Part shown: positions 48,351-60,601 of the stretch, piece by piece
Position numbering within the stretch: the first letter of the stretch is position 1
Layout of the letters: the number at the start of each line of letters is the position of its first letter
Assembly: GCA_021613535.1 (NCBI GenBank)
Contig: CP075494.1
Location: forward strand, 5,146,001-5,210,000
Length of the DNA: 64,000 nucleotides
Direction of reading: 5' to 3'
DNA from: Adineta vaga
Taxonomy: Eukaryota; Rotifera
Notes under the pieces: model-generated
Told to the model about the DNA's origin: nothing
The model's input: only the letters and a program-made list of their open reading frames with translations
The model's database searches: none
Program-made: the position numbers and the translations under genes

Positions 48351-49896
48351 ATGTATTGGATACAATCCATTGAAAATGGACCTCGTCGTGTAAACCATGC
48401 CGCAGGTGCAATAGACAATTTAATCTATTCATTTGGTGGTTATTCGAATGTTGAAGATTATACGCAAATAACTCCAATTGATGTTCATATTTTAAATACT
48501 TGTAAACAAAACGATCTTTTTTTGAATTCTTTCCATTCTTAATTGGAATAATTTAGGTACATTAAAATGGTACTCATTACCTAAACCTAAAAAAACTGAT
48601 TCACAGTACAATGAAACACCTTTTTCACGTTATGGACATACAGTTGTTGTTTATCAACGAAAATTTTATCTTTGGGGTGGACGTAATGATCAACCAGAAC
48701 CATGTAATCGTTTGTTTTGTTTTGATCCAAGTAAATCTTGAAATCAATCATCTTTCATTACGATAAAAATCAATTTTTCTGATTCATTTTAGAATCCTAT
48801 CAATGGTCTTATGTACGTGTAACTGGTACTGATATACCCAGTTCTCGTGATGGTCATTCTGCATGTGTTATTAATGATCGAATGTATATATTTGGTGGAT
48901 TTGAAGATTTTGTAAAATAAATTTTCAAATTAAAATTAAAGAACTTTCATTCTTTTTGTTACATTAGAGCCAACAATTTTCGAATGATCTTTTTTATTTT
49001 GATTTTAATGATTCATCTTGGCATTTGTTTAATCCAAAAGTATTCAAATTTCTTTTAGAAATCTATATCTTTCGATTTGTCTTTCTGTATAGATCGGCGA
49101 TCATGTACCTCAATGGCGAGATTTTCATTCTGCGACTAATATAGATGGTCGTATGTATATATTCGGTGGACGATCAGATCACACTGAGCCGCATATATTA
49201 GATAATCTTTACGATAATAATCTTTATGTTTTCAATTGTAAAGCACATACTTGGTCATTAGTTACAGCAACAGGAAAAATACCTTGTGGACGAAGATCAC
49301 ATTCTGCATGTTTGTTTGATCGTGATTTATAAAAAGGAACAAAAAAAATATTCAATTTTTTTTTCATTATTTCTAGTTGGATATGATGGAAAATTGTATA
49401 TATTTGCTGGATACAATGATGTTGTTGGTTTACATTATAATGATTTACATGAATTTAATCCAATAACATCTGTATGGCGTCGTGTTAAAACCTATGGTAT
49501 TCCTACTCCTATTCCTCGTCGTCGTCAATGTTGTCTTGCAATTGACCATCGTATGTATATGTTTGGTGGAACAAGTCCAGTAACTGCATCGGCATTTTCA
49601 AATAATCTTACTGATATTCAAAATATGCCTGGCAATCGAACAGTACTCTATGATCAAAGTGATCTTTATGTTTTCGATTTTGGTAAATATTTATTCGATT
49701 CTTTTCTTTCTTCTTTATTGTAATGATTGAAATCATTTTTTTTCTAGCTCCAACTTTGAAAACTTTATGTTTATTATTTCTTTCACAACGAAAAATTTAT
49801 GTAAATAATCTTCCAAAAATTTTTCATCAAGAATATCAACTTTTTACTCAATCATCTGTTCATCGAGCACGTTCATTGGGAGAAACTAGTGGATAA
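48351..49896 (+). CDS. KLHDC3: Kelch-repeat protein KLHDC3 orthologue
   Basis: About seven exons chain in frame from MYWIQSIENGPRRVNHAAGA to ARSLGETSG. Kelch blades are plain: NLIYSFGGY, FYLWGGRND, RMYIFGGFE, RMYIFGGRSD, KLYIFAGYND and RMYMFGGTSP, each preceded by an R-x-GH or R-x-HSA type motif (RYGHT, SRDGHSAC, WRDFHSAT, GRRSHSA, PRRRQCC). The start GPRRVNHAA and the segment DLYVFDFAPTLKTLC match vertebrate KLHDC3 closely. In vertebrates it is a substrate receptor of cullin-2 ubiquitin ligase that reads C-terminal degrons. Six blades form the substrate-binding propeller. The upstream TTG-initiated extension was rejected in favour of the ATG at 48351. Confidence 0.9.
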
Positions 49897-50375
49897 AATC
49901 TTGTTGTCATTTACATTTTGCAAACAAACGACATACTTGTAAATAAAATAATTTTTTTTGCAAATTTATCATTTTTAATTAAAATATCAATGTGATTGAT
50001 CAGATTTTAAACGTTCTAAATGATATTTTGTTTCATTCACTTGATTTACATTCAGTATCAGACGAAGGATGTATTGAAAGATTTGTGAGTCAATAAAGAC
50101 TACAAGATATACCTGTCAGGTAATTTTTTAGGTGAATTTATTGTTTAATTTAATCGGATATATTCATCTTGTACAACTTGATGACAACAATCAATAAAAT
50201 TATCTGATTGTACGCTTTATTTATACTTCTATCAGACTTTGTTCGTTCCAATTAAAGAAAAAAAATTTCATATTCTCGTCATGTTATTAATTATCAAAGG
50301 TTAATGATTGATTTGGTATGATATTTCTTTTTTTCTTCTTCTTCTTCTTCTAATATTGTCATTCATGTCGATTAA

Positions 50376-50397
50376 TATATATATATATATATATATA
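50376..50397. repeat. (TA)n microsatellite
   Basis: About 11 TA units in the KLHDC3-FoxO spacer. Confidence 0.85.
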
Positions 50398-50924
50398 GAA
50401 CGAATAGTTTCTATTCTCATATTGAATAAGAAAGAGTAGAGTAATAAATGATGGTCTGGTGACGATAAAGAAGCTTTACATGCACACGGCAAGGGTGTCA
50501 GATGATCGTTCTCGTTTTTTTTCTTCTCTTCTTTCTCATCCATCGAAACATCGGTAGAGCGAAAGAGAGAGAGAGAGAAAGAAAAAAGACGAAATGAATG
50601 AAGAAAGAGAGTAAAGTAATCGAGTATCATCCTCATCATCAATGGCGTCAACAATGATTATACGCGTCAAGCAGAAAGACCTTCGACAACGACTCGTTAT
50701 GCATTCCAAGGTCGTTTCTCGCTATAGTCTAATGTACTATAGCAGACAAAAAAAAAGGTTTTTATCCATTCTTCTTTATTCTCACTATATTGGTCACCAT
50801 CACTAATGAGCTCGACACGACAATGACGAACGAAAGAGAGCGAGAAAGAGAAAAATAGAGAGACACGCAACGATTCAGTCTCGTCTTCTTTTTTCTTTTC
50901 CCCTTCTTCACTGCTGATAGGAAA

Positions 50925-50961
50925 GAGAAGAAGAAGAAGAAGAAGAAGAAGAAGAAGAAGA
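50925..50961. repeat. (GAA/AGA)n microsatellite
   Basis: About 12 tandem AGA/GAA units flanked by further A runs; the strand-complement encodes only low-complexity Phe. Part of the FoxO upstream region. Confidence 0.85.
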
Positions 50962-52304
50962 AAAAAAACCGAGAGAAGAAACGCAAAATAAGTTGTCTCT
51001 CCAAAAGACGGTCTCTCTCTCTCCCTCTCCCTCCCTCTCTATCGTTGACTGCCACCACCAACGCTGTCGTCGTTCTTGTTCAAGGACTGTCGGCGTCTAG
51101 GAGCCGCTAGCAGTGACGACTCTCATACGTTCTATGCAATTGTTGTCGAGCTTTGCTGGCCTTGAATCACAAGGTCAAGCAAACTTTAATACCTGAAAAC
51201 AGCTTCTTGCATTCGACCACTGACTACCTTTTCTTTTAGATTACTAAATGTAACTACAAATCATTGCATCGATATTCAACAAAAAAAATTCTTTTTCTTT
51301 TTTATCGAAAATTTCTTCTTCTTTGGATAATTTAGTCAAAAAAAGAACTGATTTTCTTGGTTATCGTCGAATAAGTAAGTAAAATGAATTATTTCCTTTG
51401 ATTTAAATCGAAATTTTCAAGAAGATTTGAGAAAAAAGAAGATCTAAACTGAATTTTTTATCTAAAACCTTGAACAAAAATTCATGTTATTCTGTGGCGC
51501 GTCGGTCGGCCTTGAGCTCAAGAATTGTTTGCGCATGACGCGCCGATGAGAAAGAAAGAAGAACGAACAAGGCCATTTATTAAAAGTACGAGTGCATCAG
51601 CTTTTCAAGGACGTTCTTATGTCATCAACGTAGACCTTCAAATGGACAATGAGACAATCCTAAAAAATAGAAAATAGCATTTTTTGCTTTCTGTTCGAAA
51701 AATAGAAAAAGAATCATTTTGATGTTTCAAACACCCACGAGATTAGACAACAAATACTGATCGTTTTTATCCAACTTCGTTCTACTCAAGGTCGTTTGTT
51801 CATTCAGTTATTTCAAAGAGATTTCTCTTAATTTAAGAATAATAAACAACAAATATATTTTGTTTTCTTTTTCTTCTTTCTTCTTCCTATTTCGATGACA
51901 AATACAAAAACGTATCCAAATCGCGTCTGTTTTTTTCATGAAGGATAAATTAAGAAAAGATAAAATCATTGTTATATATTCGATAATAATATTCTTCTTT
52001 TAATATGAAAAAGAAAAGAATCAGAAAAGGAAAAAGACTCTTCTACTATACGTAACAACATATTACACTTTGATTAAGAAAAAGAAGAAGAAGAGGAGAG
52101 AAAAGGAAATGAGTTCTAATCCTACACACCAGCTGTTTCATTATTTCTCTTCCAAAATGGTAACAAATCTCATCAAAAGATCAAATTATTATTACAGACA
52201 AAAATTCTATTTCGATGAACATCTTCAATAGGTTAACAAGATCGTTTTATTTACTTGAATTTTATAATGAATAAATTCTCGGAATTCTTTTTCAGGTCAA
52301 ATCA

Positions 52305-53778
52305 ATGCTTGCAAGTTCATCATCAGTTCTTGTTGATGACTTTGATGAAAATTCAAATGATAAACATTTATATTCATCATCTTTCAATAGTACAACATCC
52401 AATTATCATTCATCATTTATGGATGATTTTTGTGAGCAAGTTGTTAAAGATGAAGATTTTCCTTCGGATGATCAATTAGAAGCAACATCAACAAGTAATT
52501 GTCGAACAACAGTTGAATATGATCCTCGTTTAGCATTATTAATTGAAAAAGAATTGGGTCTTAAGGATCCACAAACATCAAGAAAAAATGCATGGGGAAA
52601 TTTATCTTATGCAGAATTAATTGCTAAAGCCATTGAAAATAGTCAAGATAAACGTTTAACACTTTCACAAATCTATTCATGGATGATTCAATATGTACCT
52701 TATTTTCGAGATAAAGGAGATCGTAAAAGTAGTACGGGTTGGAAGGTATTTATCTCTTGTATTGATTTGATCTGAAAATCAAGAAATACTATTGTCTTTT
52801 GTTTTTAGAATTCTATTCGACATAATTTATCTTTACATAATCGATTTGTTCGCATCCCAAATGAAATAGCAGGTAAATCAAGTTGGTGGACAATTGATCC
52901 TCGAGCTAAACAAGTTCGTGGTCGTCGACGAGTTCAATCTAATGATAATTCAAGTAAAACTGAAAGACGTCGTCTAACAAAAACAATATCAAATGACAGT
53001 TCAAATCCTTCATCATTTGATTATTTATTTTCTAATGAACAAATTCCTTCATCATCAAATGATATTTATTCATCAACATCAACATCAACATCAAATCAAC
53101 GATCATTTACATCTGTTCGAGATATGAATAAAAATCTTTATTCACTTTTACAAACGAATAATTCTCAAGATCAATCCTATTCATCCACTCAACCAATGCC
53201 TAATATTTTACATGATATGCTCAAATCATCACCACCTTCAACATCCAATCCTAATGATAATACTTTTAATTCAGGTTAGATGATCACTTCATTTGAAATA
53301 TTATTATTATTATTATTTTTTCTTTCTATTAGGTATTGATAGTGCATATTCATCATTATCAAAATCTCCATCAGGTAGTTCACAATCTCCTTCACCATCT
53401 CATAGTGATTATGAAATTGATCAAATGATCTCATCAAAATTAAGTAAACAATTGAAAACAATGGATCGTTCGAGTCCATTGTTTCGTCGAATGGTTGTGG
53501 CGATTATGCGTCATCAAATGAATAAATCGAAACCGAATAATGAAAGACGAAAAATTCTTTCAACTCCACCATCAATTCCATCGCCGTCACCGTCACCATC
53601 GACCAATCTCTTATTTAATCAAATTCCAGCATCATCCATGGATTTAGAATTACCAAATCCTACACAAAATCCAATTCCTAGTTCGACATTTGATTTAGAT
53701 GTTGAAGCAATACTTGATTTTGAACGAACGACATTTGGAGATTGTTCTTTTGATATACATGACTTGCCCAATTTGTGA
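52305..53778 (+). CDS. FOXO: FoxO-type forkhead transcription factor
   Basis: Three exons; the first ends after GWK, the second begins NSIRHNLSLHNRFVRI, and the third begins after a short intron near 53280-53332. The forkhead domain reads RKNAWGNLSYAELIAKAI, LTLSQIYSWMIQYVPYF, DKGDRKSSTGWKNSIRHNLS and GKSSWWTIDP. The GDRKSSTGW insertion before helix 3 is diagnostic of FoxO. RGRRRVQS just after the domain fits the second Akt site (R-x-R-x-x-S). No N-terminal Akt/14-3-3 site of the R-x-R-x-x-T kind is visible, at least in these exons. The C-terminus, VEAILDFERTTFGD, resembles the FoxO transactivation helix. FoxO acts downstream of insulin/PI3K in stress resistance and lifespan. An upstream noncoding exon is likely. 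Confidence 0.9.
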
Positions 53779-54258
53779 TGTGTGTTGTTTGTTTTTTGCT
53801 TCTTCTTCTTCTTCTTCTTTTTTCTTTCTTTCTTTCTTTTTCTATCCGGTGACCGTTTCATTATCGTCATATGAATATTTGTTTAAATCCTAACATCGAT
53901 CATTTGAACAATATCAAGCATTTATCCCTTATTTATTATTTGTCACGCATTAAACAATTAAGAGAATAAATCCTACGTGACACATATATGACATCCATCG
54001 TTTGTTTTATTTTCCGACGACAAAAAAAAATATATATATATTTCGATATACAAAATTAAAGAAAAGAAAACTAGAAAAATTTTTTTTTATTTTTTATTTT
54101 ATTAAATATATTACGATTCTATTTCGTGTTCAATTCTTTCCATTTACAAAGAATGTACTGTCATCTGTTTTGAAAAAAAGCGACATCTGATAACAATGTG
54201 ATTTGATCGTTCGAATAACATTTATTTATCTGCACTGCACAAGTAAAAGCAAAAGAGA
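53779..54258. other. Intergenic
   Basis: Short spacer with a (CTT)n run at about 53800-53820 and a (TA)-rich tract near 54030-54042; no gene recognised. Confidence 0.5.
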
Positions 54259-55099
54259 ATGTTATCACGATTAGAATTATCGACTCGTTTTCCAGTTTTT
54301 TCCAAATTTCCGTCCTCAGCATTACCAATTCATGGTTCACATCGTGGTGGACGTCATTGGGGAAAAGAAAATACCCTTGAAACATATCGTCGAGCTGTTC
54401 ACGATGCTCGAACAGATATTCTAGAAATTGATATATGGAAAACAACTGATGAACATCTTGTTCTTAATCATGATGGTATTATTAATGGAATTCATGTAAA
54501 TCAAAATACATTTGAAAATTTACAAAAAATCGATTCACAATTAGTGACACTCGATCAAGTTTTAAGTTCGTATTTAATTTTTATACTACTCCTTTTTTTA
54601 ATCAAATCTTGATCATTTAGGTGAATTTACTCGAATTTCATCGTTAGTCTTTTTCTTTGATATGAAAGATGCCAACGCAATTACATTAACGCTACAAGCT
54701 ATTGAACAATATCAAATTCAAGATCGAATTATATTTGGTGCTGTTGATCGATGTATAAATCAAGAACTACAAAAACAAAAACCTTCATCGATTCCACTTT
54801 GTGCTGATATTGAAACCATGATGAAAATCGCTCAAGCTTATAAACAAGGTCATCTGAATGAAAAATATCCATTGGAACATGATATACTTGGTTTCTTTCT
54901 TGAACCACATACTCGAGCAATATTAACATCACATCTCATTGATACTATACATAAAACTGGTCGACCATTAGCAATTGTTGGTTCATTACTTGATGATCCG
55001 AAAATTCAGAAAGAAATGATCGAACTTGGTATTGATATTCTTTTTACTGATCGTCCAGACATCTTACGACAAACTTTAAATTCGTATGCAAATAAATAA
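54259..55099 (+). CDS. Glycerophosphodiester phosphodiesterase (GDPD family)
   Basis: Two exons join at DQVLS|EFTRISS, using a GTTCGT donor near 54568. The active-site pattern HR-(x)-E-x-D-(x)-H is present: GSHRGGRHWGKENT, DILEIDIWKTTDEH and LVLNHDG. FFFDMKD follows, then the C-terminal barrel strand GIDILFTDRP. The enzyme is expected to hydrolyse glycerophosphodiesters or lysophospholipids, needing a divalent metal. The first 20 residues are not hydrophobic enough for a clear membrane anchor, unlike mammalian GDPD1/3; a soluble form is likely. Length (about 265 residues) is near that of compact bacterial-type GDPDs. Confidence 0.85.
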
Positions 55100-55227
55100 A
55101 TCAATCTTTGCTGCAATAGATGACATTAATTTCATAATAAATTATTCAAGATAATAGTTTTGTATATAAAAGTGATATTTTTTTATTTCGCTTTTTATTT
55201 TATCGTCGAAAAACGATCTCGGTGACC

Positions 55228-55735
55228 ATGAAACAATCTTTTGTTTTATATTTTCTTTGCTTTTTTTCATTATTTTCTTCGATAAAACTGCAAAAATTTA
55301 ATGATCTAACTACAGAAGCTCAACAAACCGATATAGGGTTACCAGCTTTTACATTCGGACTAGTATTAAACAGTAGTAGTAGTACTACTACTCCATCAAC
55401 AAGTAATAATCAAAGCGTTTCTGAAATGTTTATTTCGTTTTTATTTGATTGTTTAGCAATAAGATCAACTGCTTCTTCGTCCGCATCGAGCTCTGTCGCT
55501 TCTTCAACTACTACACACACAACAACAACAACAACAACAACATCAACAACTACAACTACAACAACGACCACACTACGAACATCTACAACAACAACAACAA
55601 CAACACCGAGCAAAGGTAAATGGATTTGTATCAATTGTTCATATTAATTTTTCTTCTTTTTATATAGCTAGTCATTTGGGAAATATGATCAATGCTGTTT
55701 TGATGCTTCTATGTTTCATGTTTCTTTTTTATTAG
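55228..55735 (+). CDS. Thr-rich GPI-anchored mucin-like protein
   Basis: Two exons, 55228-55615 and 55668-55735, with a 52-nt intron. A signal peptide (MKQSFVLYFLCFFSLFSS) is followed by a short mixed region, then a long Thr/Ser run encoded by ACA/ACT repeats (about 55505-55605). The second exon supplies ASHLGNMINAVLMLLCFMFLFY and a stop, a typical GPI-attachment tail. If the intron is retained, the protein would instead end GKWICINCSY without an anchor, which could make a secreted form. Role unknown. Its layout is like the mucin-like gene at 5538-6377, but the sequences are not alike beyond composition. Confidence 0.65.
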
Positions 55736-55958
55736 ATTCAATGCACTTATTCGAGAAGAAAATCTTTTTTTCATATACGAGAAACTAAATGTTCGAATAA
55801 AAATATTTTGTTGATCGAGTTTTTCAACTTTGCTTCACTAAATTGAGTTGAATTAATTTGATATGAAATAATCCAACAAGAATGTTCCGTTTTATTTAGA
55901 AATATAAATTACAAGAAAAAACCAACATACTGATACTCATAAATTAAATAACATAGTC

Positions 55959-56213
55959 TTATGAATTGATTATATCTTCGATTTGTTGAACTTTTCGTCT
56001 TGTATTTTGATATTTTTTATTTATTTTTGCACCAGCTCGATCCAATGGAGCTCGAACTTGATTTTTCACACGTTGTATTGCTTGTTTTCCTTCTTTGATC
56101 TTTCGGTTCTTTTTAGCTCGTACAGCTTTTCGAATTTCTTGTTGAGCATCACAACAATAACTTACCAATAAAAATATAACAATAAAACAGATTACTAAAC
56201 GTGAAATTAACAT
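55959..56213 (-). CDS. Small basic secreted protein, paralogue A
   Basis: 84 residues. A strong signal peptide (MLISRLVICFIVIFLLVSYC) precedes a very basic, helix-prone mature part with AVRAKKNRKIKEGKQAIQRV and PLDRAGAKINKKYQNTRRKV. It shares the order and many residues with the neighbouring 56529-56804 gene on the same strand; identity is high across the mature part. A cysteine pair or single Cys near the cleavage site is the only Cys. I do not recognise a family. Composition (Lys/Arg/Gln/Ala, amphipathic) could suit an antimicrobial peptide or a LEA-like protein, but neither is shown. Confidence 0.65.
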   Translation of the reverse strand: MLISRLVICFIVIFLLVSYCCDAQQEIRKAVRAKKNRKIKEGKQAIQRVKNQVRAPLDRAGAKINKKYQNTRRKVQQIEDIINS

Positions 56214-56528
56214 TCTTTTCTTTGATTTCGATGTTGAATGAATATGAATAATAAAAAAATCGACGTAGATTTATTTGATAGATTTCATCCGAATGATAAG
56301 ATAAAAGACTATCATGTTTCATTTCTTCTTAAACAAGATTGACAAAGAGAGTAGGTTACAAAAATATTCATCGCTATCAAATAACGATTACAAAGTCATG
56401 TGAAATTCAACAATAGGGAATGATCATAGTAAAACATGAAATTATCAATTTCAATATATTAGTATAAATGATTATTTTTTATTGATAAATAGAAATTACA
56501 GAGAAATATAAAAGAACAAAAGTCATCT
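56214..56528. other. Intergenic between small secreted paralogues
   Basis: AT-rich spacer of 315 nt; no other feature recognised. Confidence 0.45.
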
Positions 56529-56804
56529 TTATGATTTAATTACGTTTTCGATTTGATGAACTTTTCGTCGTGTATTCTGATATTTTTTATTAACTTTTGC
56601 ACCTGCTCGATCGAATGGTTGCCGGGCTTGATTTTTAACAGTTTCAACGGCTTGTTTTCCTCGTTGAACTTTTCGTTTACCATCATTGATTTTTCGATCG
56701 GTTTTAGCTCGTACTGCATTGCGAATTTCATTTTGTGCTTCACTACAATAACTTAGTAACACTACAATAAGCACCAAACAGAATAGTAAACGAGAAAGTA
56801 ACAT
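56529..56804 (-). CDS. Small basic secreted protein, paralogue B
   Basis: 91 residues. Signal peptide MLLSRLLFCLVLIVVLLSYC, then AVRAKTDRKINDGKRKVQRG and PFDRAGAKVNKKYQNTRRKV, matching paralogue A with a seven-residue insertion (around KRKVQRGKQAVETV). It ends HQIENVIKS against QQIEDIINS in A. Conservation of reading frame and of protein sequence between the two copies supports both as real genes and a tandem duplication. Function unknown. Confidence 0.65.
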   Translation of the reverse strand: MLLSRLLFCLVLIVVLLSYCSEAQNEIRNAVRAKTDRKINDGKRKVQRGKQAVETVKNQARQPFDRAGAKVNKKYQNTRRKVHQIENVIKS

Positions 56805-59529
56805 TATTCGATTGATTCTAAACGAAAATTTACGTTAGTTATTTGAATAAGTCAATATTGAATGAATGAAGAAAAATCAATGCATGTTTATTTATTGTGA
56901 TGCGCATTTTGATGATAAGATAAAAACAAAGAATAAAATGTATTCGATTTCAGTTAAACTCAATTGCCCAAGATTTCAATAAGGTCGACAAACAAACAAT
57001 CATACAAAGATGGTAGGTCGTTGTGGTAGTTATAACATATATTTAATGCTGAAGAACAAATGCAAGTCAATGTTGATGTTTACGAGATGAGACCTTGATT
57101 TATCTGAATAATCTTTTTTTTGTAAATTATTTAATGAACTCAATTGTTCACGAACAACGTTTTGAGAAGATTTATTTAATCTTGAATTTTTCGCATGATT
57201 CAACGTATTGAGCACTATGCTGATTCATGTATGTACGTATATAGATTGAAAACTTGAGAATTGTTCATAAGTGATTGAGTTTTGTCCTTCAAAATTTAAT
57301 CAATAGTAACATTGGCTGTACGTATAAAAGACTATTGCAATCATAGTTTGAACGATGAAAAGTAAAACTTTCAAGGACTTTTCATTGTATATAGATGAAA
57401 ATTTCAAAGACCACTTCTTAATTGATTGAATCAATACGTTTTTCTTTTGCAACTTGGAACAATCAAAAATCTACAGTATAGTATTTTTGATTTATTACTT
57501 CATTTGAGAATTGTATATTACAAATACATTTGTCAATCAATTTATTCATTACATTTACTAACGATAGAATCAAATATTGACACGTAATCAGATTTGACAT
57601 TGAGAACATGACTTAATATTGAAAACTTGTATATCTCACTAAAATTGTTATTAAAGAATTTTTCTCATTAAACATACACGACAGAAAGTCTTTCGATTAT
57701 GAACGCCATACATAAACCTTACTAAATGAAGGACGATAAATAAAACTGTTTTCAGTCTATAACGATGTAATTTAATCTTTCTAGTAAGACTGATGATTAG
57801 TTGGTTACTTCCTGCTAGCAAAAAGCATGCTGTCATGCTATCAGACAGAACGTCTTTCAAGGTTTATATGTATACAAAAAAATGTATCCAGTCGAGTGTC
57901 AAATAGCGATGTATTGATTGAATTAATCGAAGTTATTATTTCTTCATCATTACTCTTTAATCGTCAACTAATATACAAAATATTCAATTCATTAATTGAC
58001 TACGTGATCGATTCTCTGAATCTTTTACATCTAAATTTCTCTTTTCCTACGCAATATAAATGCAATTCTATTCATTAGAGATTATCAAAAAAGAAAACTA
58101 AAGAGAAAAATTTAATTACATAAGATTGATAATGTACATTATTGTCCTCTTGAATAATATCGTATAGTGTTTTTTCTCAGTTCTATGTCAAGAATATCAT
58201 TAATGGTTAACCGACAGTCGAAGGTTATTCTTTCCGAGATAAATCATATTGTAAATTTGCTGATAAGATCTCCGCTTATTCTTTCTCTTATTACATCGAT
58301 TGATAATCTAATTAATAAAGATTCATTTCTAAAATGTTTCTTTCTCTTCTAGCAGATCGATCGGTTATTGAAAAAGAAGAAGAAGAAGAACAATTCTTGA
58401 GAAAATAGAATATAAAATTGATCTATTCCTAAGAGAATTAAAAGAAATCTTTCATCAACTTCTTTTCTCTTCATTTTTATGTTCTGCAAATAATATTCTC
58501 GCATCATCATTTAACCATGAGACTAACTTTCTATTCTTCTTTTTCTTCATTCTTATTATTAATCAAATGACAATAAACAGAAAAATCTGAAATGACAAGT
58601 TAGCCCTTTGACATCTCTTGTTAAACCTTGAACATTCTAAGTAGATGTATTGTGTCATTTATCGGTCAATAGTGATCAAATCGATTTCTTCTGATTCTGT
58701 TTATACTGTTCGATAAACGACCTTTTAATCTAGACTGACATTAGATAACATATAGCCATGCATAGAAAAGAAATAATCAACGTTCTGTCACGCAGATTAT
58801 AATCGTCAGCATATGCTCGTTTTTTCTCTTCGATACATTTTGAACATCCTTACTAACTAAACAAATAAGTATTTTTTTCATTCCCATCACCAATTATATT
58901 CGATTGTTTGCTTAACTAATCACAAATACTTGATAGATCTACTCTCTTCTTCTAGGCAAGTTCCACACATATATTTATTCAATTAGCTAAAACTATCTAT
59001 ACAAATTTTTCTAGCAAGAAAAAAGAAAATGATTGATAATGTTATTTTATTGACCTATGTAAACAAGTGAAGATGATTCAATAGAATTGACAAGCGGTTA
59101 GTAAAAAGTGAAACAACAAGTAGATCCAATTGACAAAGAAGATTATATAATGATCTACTTTGTTCTCTAATCGTTCGATCTTGTTTGTTTAGAAGAGGAT
59201 TAACAACTAACATGAACGCGAAGAAGAAAGAAAACGGAAGGAGCCATTTTCGTCACATTTTTTCTGTTTCTCTTTCTTTCCCTCTCTCTCTCTCTGTGTC
59301 TCTTTCTTTCGCGTTTCGCACTTCATACGTACATTTGGTGATTGAACAAGGACGATGAAAAGCAGCTTCTCTACACTCTTTAAACGTGAAATAATTCTAT
59401 AGAAGTGCCTAAATAATGACACTGTCCTTCGTTTTCTTTTTTCAAACATGCAAACTTTTCTATTACATCATTACATTTTCTTCTCTTTCTCGTTTTTTTT
59501 CTCTTTTATGATCAAAGATTGTTGAAAAA
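56805..59529. other. Long intergenic region
   Basis: About 2.7 kb of AT-rich DNA. Several open frames (57030-57215, 57651-57860, 57827-58078, 58167-58352, 59207-59449) show no domain, paralogue or splice support. A (CT)n run occurs at about 59281-59298. Confidence 0.45.
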
Positions 59530-60601
59530 ATGGAAGAACTAAAAAGTAATCCTTCATCAAAACATAATTCAACATCGATCGATGGAAAGCAAATCATTTG
59601 GACGTCGGCGACTCGATTTAGTACACATATGAAAAGTGAACCATTGAAAAGACGAGAACAATTAAAACAACCACCTCGCTTGAGACAAAATCAACATACG
59701 AGTAAGTTCAATCAATCAAGACGAAAGTCAAATAAAATTTTAGTCGATTAAACTTTCATTTATCAATACTCAAATTTACGGAGCTTTTTCTTTTCGTTCT
59801 CTTTTTTTAGTAGATGATTGTTTATCTGATCAATCCGCTGGTCCATGTAATATTGATATGAATGACAGTAAAAATGATGCGTTATCGTTAAAATCATCAA
59901 TGGCCTATAATTCAATCGAACGGCGTGAAAAAAAGCAAGTTGGAATAGTCAAACCTTTATTAACTGTTGAAAAAGAAAATAATCTATGGAATTGTTCCGA
60001 ATTAGAACGACTACAAAGACGTTTTTCAGAATTAATTGATGGTAAAATAACCGATGATAAAACATTACCAACGAAGAAAAATGGTCTTATCGAACGTCTT
60101 GAATCTCTTTATTCATCCATTGGTTCACATGTTTACGTTTCACCATGTTTAGCTCGTTTATTTGTTCTAACTGATTTTCAAGTTTGTTCATTAGAACAAT
60201 GGAAATTAATTCATCGTGGTTATCCACTATGGTTGTATAATACTGGTTTAAATCCTCGTCGATCAGCTGAACTTCGTCTAATCATTGTCGATGAAAAAAC
60301 CGGTTTTATTCTCTGGTCTGATCGTATTACATCAATATCGAATATAATTCAACCAACGAATTTGACACTTTCATTTCGTCATTCACTGAATAATTCATCG
60401 ATTATGTTACGTTTTGAAGCGACAGACGAAAAAACTTTCACAAGATTTTATTCATATTTGAAACAAAATCAATTCTATACTGATAAAATATTAAAAACTC
60501 ACGTTTCCAAGCGTCTCATAAGAAAAAGTGATATCTCGCCACCTTGCCATTTCAAACATCTAAATCATATCGATGAAAATATTGTAGATGCTCATCATTG
60601 A
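59530..60601 (+). CDS. Unrecognised protein with a possible PH/EVH1-like domain
   Basis: Two exons join at QNQHT|IDDCLSDQSAG: 59530-59701 and about 59811-60601. The first 110 or so residues are polar and probably disordered. Then comes a helix (LERLQRRFSELIDG) and a conserved-looking block with CLARLFVLTDFQV, YPLWLYNTGLNPRRSAELRL, DEKTGFILWSDRITS and a closing helix, DEKTFTRFYSYLKQNQ. A string of beta strands closed by one helix suggests a PH or EVH1 fold, a guess only. The protein ends VDAHH. Its 3' portion (about 60160-60601) is present again, broken, at 62311-62580. Named orthologue not recognised. Confidence 0.65.

Larger units (their letters stand above)
49897..52304. other. Long intergenic / FoxO upstream region rich in simple repeats
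   Basis: About 2.4 kb without coding sequence. It holds (TTC)n at 50331-50351, (TA)n at 50376-50397, (GA)n at 50565-50582, (GAA)n at about 50925-50961, and (CT)n at about 51011-51040. Local GC is raised at about 51040-51130 and 51495-51548, where an 8-nt inverted repeat (GGCGCGTC, 51496-51503 and 51537-51544) occurs. The stretch just before the FoxO start ends with TTTTTCAG, suggesting an acceptor and an upstream noncoding exon. Confidence 0.5.

Noticed and set aside
50762-51061. 99-codon minus-strand frame with a long Phe run
   Set aside because: It is the reverse complement of the GAA microsatellite and flanking purine-rich DNA.
57651-58352. Cluster of short open frames on both strands
   Set aside because: Composition follows the local AT-rich DNA; no similarity to one another or to known domains.
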